Source of the DNA: Lophius americanus
Taxonomy: Eukaryota > Chordata > Actinopteri > Lophiiformes > Lophiidae
Assembly (NCBI GenBank): GCA_037951165.1
Contig: JBBDHG010000134.1
Coordinates: 2,781,501 to 2,845,500, forward strand
Direction of reading: 5' to 3'
Length of the DNA stretch: 64,000 bases
Within the stretch, counting starts at the first letter, position 1. Each line of letters opens with the position of its first letter. The position numbers and the translations under genes are program-made. The notes beneath the pieces were generated by a model. It was not told the DNA's origin, made no database searches, and worked only from the letters and a program-made list of their open reading frames with translations. Positions 62,125 through 64,000 of this stretch are shown one piece after another.

Positions 62125-62830
62125 AAAAGGGGCCAGTGTCCTTCTAGTGCTGGTCCCAAGCCCCGATAAAAGGGGAGGGTTGTGTCACGAAGGACATCCG
62201 ATGTTAAACCATGCCAGCCAGGCCAGAACCGTAATTTTCTCATGGTGCGGATGAGAAGAGAAAGTCGGGTAATGGTGATTCAGAGGGAGGAGTGTGTGTG
62301 AAGTGTTCTGGAGGTGAAAAGTGAGTCAGAGAGGTGCTTGGCGCAGACTGATTTTGGTGAAGGGAGCAGAGGAGATGAGGTGGTGATGGGCAAGTATGGT
62401 GTCATGGACGTGGTAGTTTTTGGGAAAAGGAAAGAAACGGCTGTAGTGAACATGTATTTCATGAAGAGGGAGGAGCACATAGGTACACTACATCCTGTGT
62501 AGAAGATGCAGTCTGAGAGAGAACGAATACAGCAAGGTGGTGACAAGATTGAAGGGAAAGGTTAACATTATGGTAGCCAGTGCAGCTCTGCTGACCAAAA
62601 GGTAGGAGGCAGTTCTTGGTATTGCTGAAGATGTTGAGATATTCTTTAGGATTGAAGAGGATTGTCGGGATTAGAAACGAGCTCATCAGAGGAAGTGCCC
62701 AGGTTACGTCTTAGAGGCCAAGTAAGACAGGCCATATTGATGGTGTGGACTTATGAAAAGGAAGGATAGCGGATGTCAAGTTGGAAACCGATTATCCGCT
62801 GATTCCTAGAGGGAACAGCCTGCAGCCCAG
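62125..62830 (+). mobile_element. RTE-like LINE remnant between fbxo11 and msh2
   Basis: Starts with a tail fragment (CTAGTGCTGGTCCCAAGCCC, GGGAGGGTTGTGTCACGAAG) and continues with endonuclease-region pieces: QTDFGEGSRGDEVVMGKYGV and TAVVNMYFMKREEHIGTL at about 62340-62490. Stops and frameshifts throughout. No gene was seen in 62.8-63.5 kb. Confidence 0.7.
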
Positions 62831-63535
62831 ACAAAATAACTATTTACACAGAATGAGATCTGAAAAAAGTACCCATTCATTTGACCGAAATGTTGAAACT
62901 GTGGAAAACTTTAAATACCTTGAAACACAGTATGTTTTTAATAGATGCTCATAGCGACTTTATCTTCTGAGAAATCTCTGTCAGTCAGCAGATCTTACAG
63001 GTTGTTTACATAAAAACGGAACGTGTCAACTTTTAATCGTCCTGCTAGGTATGGTCACTTGAATTGTAAACTAAAGAATATACTTTCTTGGATCGTGGCA
63101 ATGGCAGGTAAAATAATTGGTTAATCGCAAAAGCCTTTTACCCAACTCTTCACAGAGACGAAGAGGAAGAATGGGGGGCATCTTAACAGATGGTTCCCAT
63201 CCTATATTCAGTCACTTTGAGTCTATGAACTCCGGGAGGCGCTACAGAGCCCCTCTGGCAACAAGTCCTTCATCCCAAGTGCTGTCAGTATTAACTCTGC
63301 AAAGTGAACAATGAAATTTAAAACACAGACTTGATATGAACTGATTTTAATGTTTAAGAAGTTCCACCCCGGTGGACACAAAAAGATCGATTCTATTCCA
63401 TTCTACATGTGAATAACCTCCATTATGTACAAAGAAATCCGTTTAATCTTCGACAGCTGCCTCAAGAAAGCCTTTGAATATTATTCATGAAACGAGAAAA
63501 CACAAGGCTTCACAAAGCCCGTGATGGAATGACTG

Positions 63536-63541
63536 TTTATT
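63536..63541 (-). terminator. Polyadenylation signal (msh2, minus strand)
   Basis: TTTATT on the plus strand is AATAAA on the minus strand, about 75 nt after the msh2 stop codon, a normal distance for a short 3'UTR. Confidence 0.65.
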
Positions 63542-63615
63542 GAAAAACTATACAAGAGCTTTTTACGAAGCACATGACCTTTAACCTTTGCTGATGACCA
63601 CATGATCCTAAAAAG

Positions 63616-63792
63616 TCAAGCTGTTTTTGGATGGAAGCAGCGTGAAAGGATCTCGCTGATGTACGTGTTGTTTTTGGCGACGAGTCCCTGTTTCATTCTT
63701 CGGAGCTCTGCCTTGACCTCTTCTTCACTCATGGTGGCAGCAGGAAGTGACTTCACCTTCTCCAGAAAGTCCTGAATCAGGTTTTCACCAGC
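63616..63792 (-). CDS. msh2: DNA mismatch repair protein Msh2, last coding exon
   Basis: On the minus strand, a CTCCAG acceptor (63793-63798) leads to 58 codons and TGA (63616-63618): AGENLIQDFLEKVKSLPAAT, MSEEEVKAELRRMKQGLVAK and NNTYISEILSRCFHPKTA. This matches the C-terminal helical end of vertebrate MSH2 (E-x-IIQEFL..VK, MSEE, LKAEVIAKNN, EIISR), and the exon starts at the same codon, phase 0, as human exon 16. MSH2 pairs with MSH6 or MSH3 to bind DNA mismatches; this end lies near the ATPase dimer interface. The remaining exons would lie beyond 64 kb. The intron from 63793 to 64000 shows nothing. Confidence 0.9.
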   Translation of the reverse strand, partial: AGENLIQDFLEKVKSLPAATMSEEEVKAELRRMKQGLVAKNNTYISEILSRCFHPKTA

Positions 63793-64000
63793 CTGGAGGA
63801 CAGACAGTTTCAAGGTAAATATTGTTCTCCAAATAAAGAAAAACAGGACAATTGCACTTGAGAAATGATTTTTGTTCAATATTTTGAGAATATCTCTAAT
63901 TCTCTCTGTAAATTATGAGGAATTTCACTTATCTATATGTATAATACTTCACAGCTCACAAAGATTAACCTCTGTAATGAGTTCTTTTGATCCTTATTAA

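Overview
This is a gene-bearing stretch of a ray-finned fish nuclear genome, most likely a percomorph-type teleost. It has spliced vertebrate genes with GT-AG introns, many CA/GT and ATT microsatellites, and decayed teleost-type repeats (Tc1-like, hAT, RTE-like LINE, short TIR elements). No bacterial, viral or organellar features were seen. Gene names come from exon-by-exon translation compared with remembered vertebrate proteins; no database was searched.

Layout. (1) 1-9182 (+): the last five coding exons of neurexin-1 (nrxn1): the end of LNS6 with the alternative SS4 exon, the stalk, the transmembrane helix and the C-terminal EYYV. Its 3'UTR runs to about 11.27 kb. (2) 11.3-21.0 kb: intergenic, with repeat fragments and microsatellites. 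(3) 21045-35461 (+): a complete follicle-stimulating hormone receptor gene (fshr), 14 coding exons that join in frame to 694 codons. The ectodomain has one LRR exon more than the mammalian gene, and the seven-helix domain is cut by three introns where mammals have a single exon. (4) 35.5-40.6 kb: intergenic, with a Tc1-like remnant and a roughly 590-bp TIR element. (5) 40979-59969 (+): a complete fbxo11 gene, 22 coding exons, 891 codons, with an F-box, a parallel beta-helix repeat domain and a C-terminal UBR zinc finger. Introns 5, 8, 9, 14 and 17 hold transposon debris. (6) 61.2-63.5 kb: Tc1-like and RTE-like remnants. (7) 63616-63792 (-): the last coding exon of msh2, convergent with fbxo11.

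The order and relative strands (nrxn1, fshr, fbxo11 one way; msh2 opposite) match human 2p16-p21, but LHCGR, GTF2A1L, STON1, PPP1R21, FOXN2, MSH6 and KCNK12 are not present between them. These genes are neighbours by ancestry, not a functional operon. I found no convincing new multi-gene system. The points most worth checking are the split transmembrane domain of fshr and a duplication-like signature at one of its introns, the extra LRR exon, the short hinge without tyrosine, the apparent loss of the neurexin Ser-Gly stalk site, the AU-rich element after SS4, and a minisatellite interrupted by a retroelement tail.
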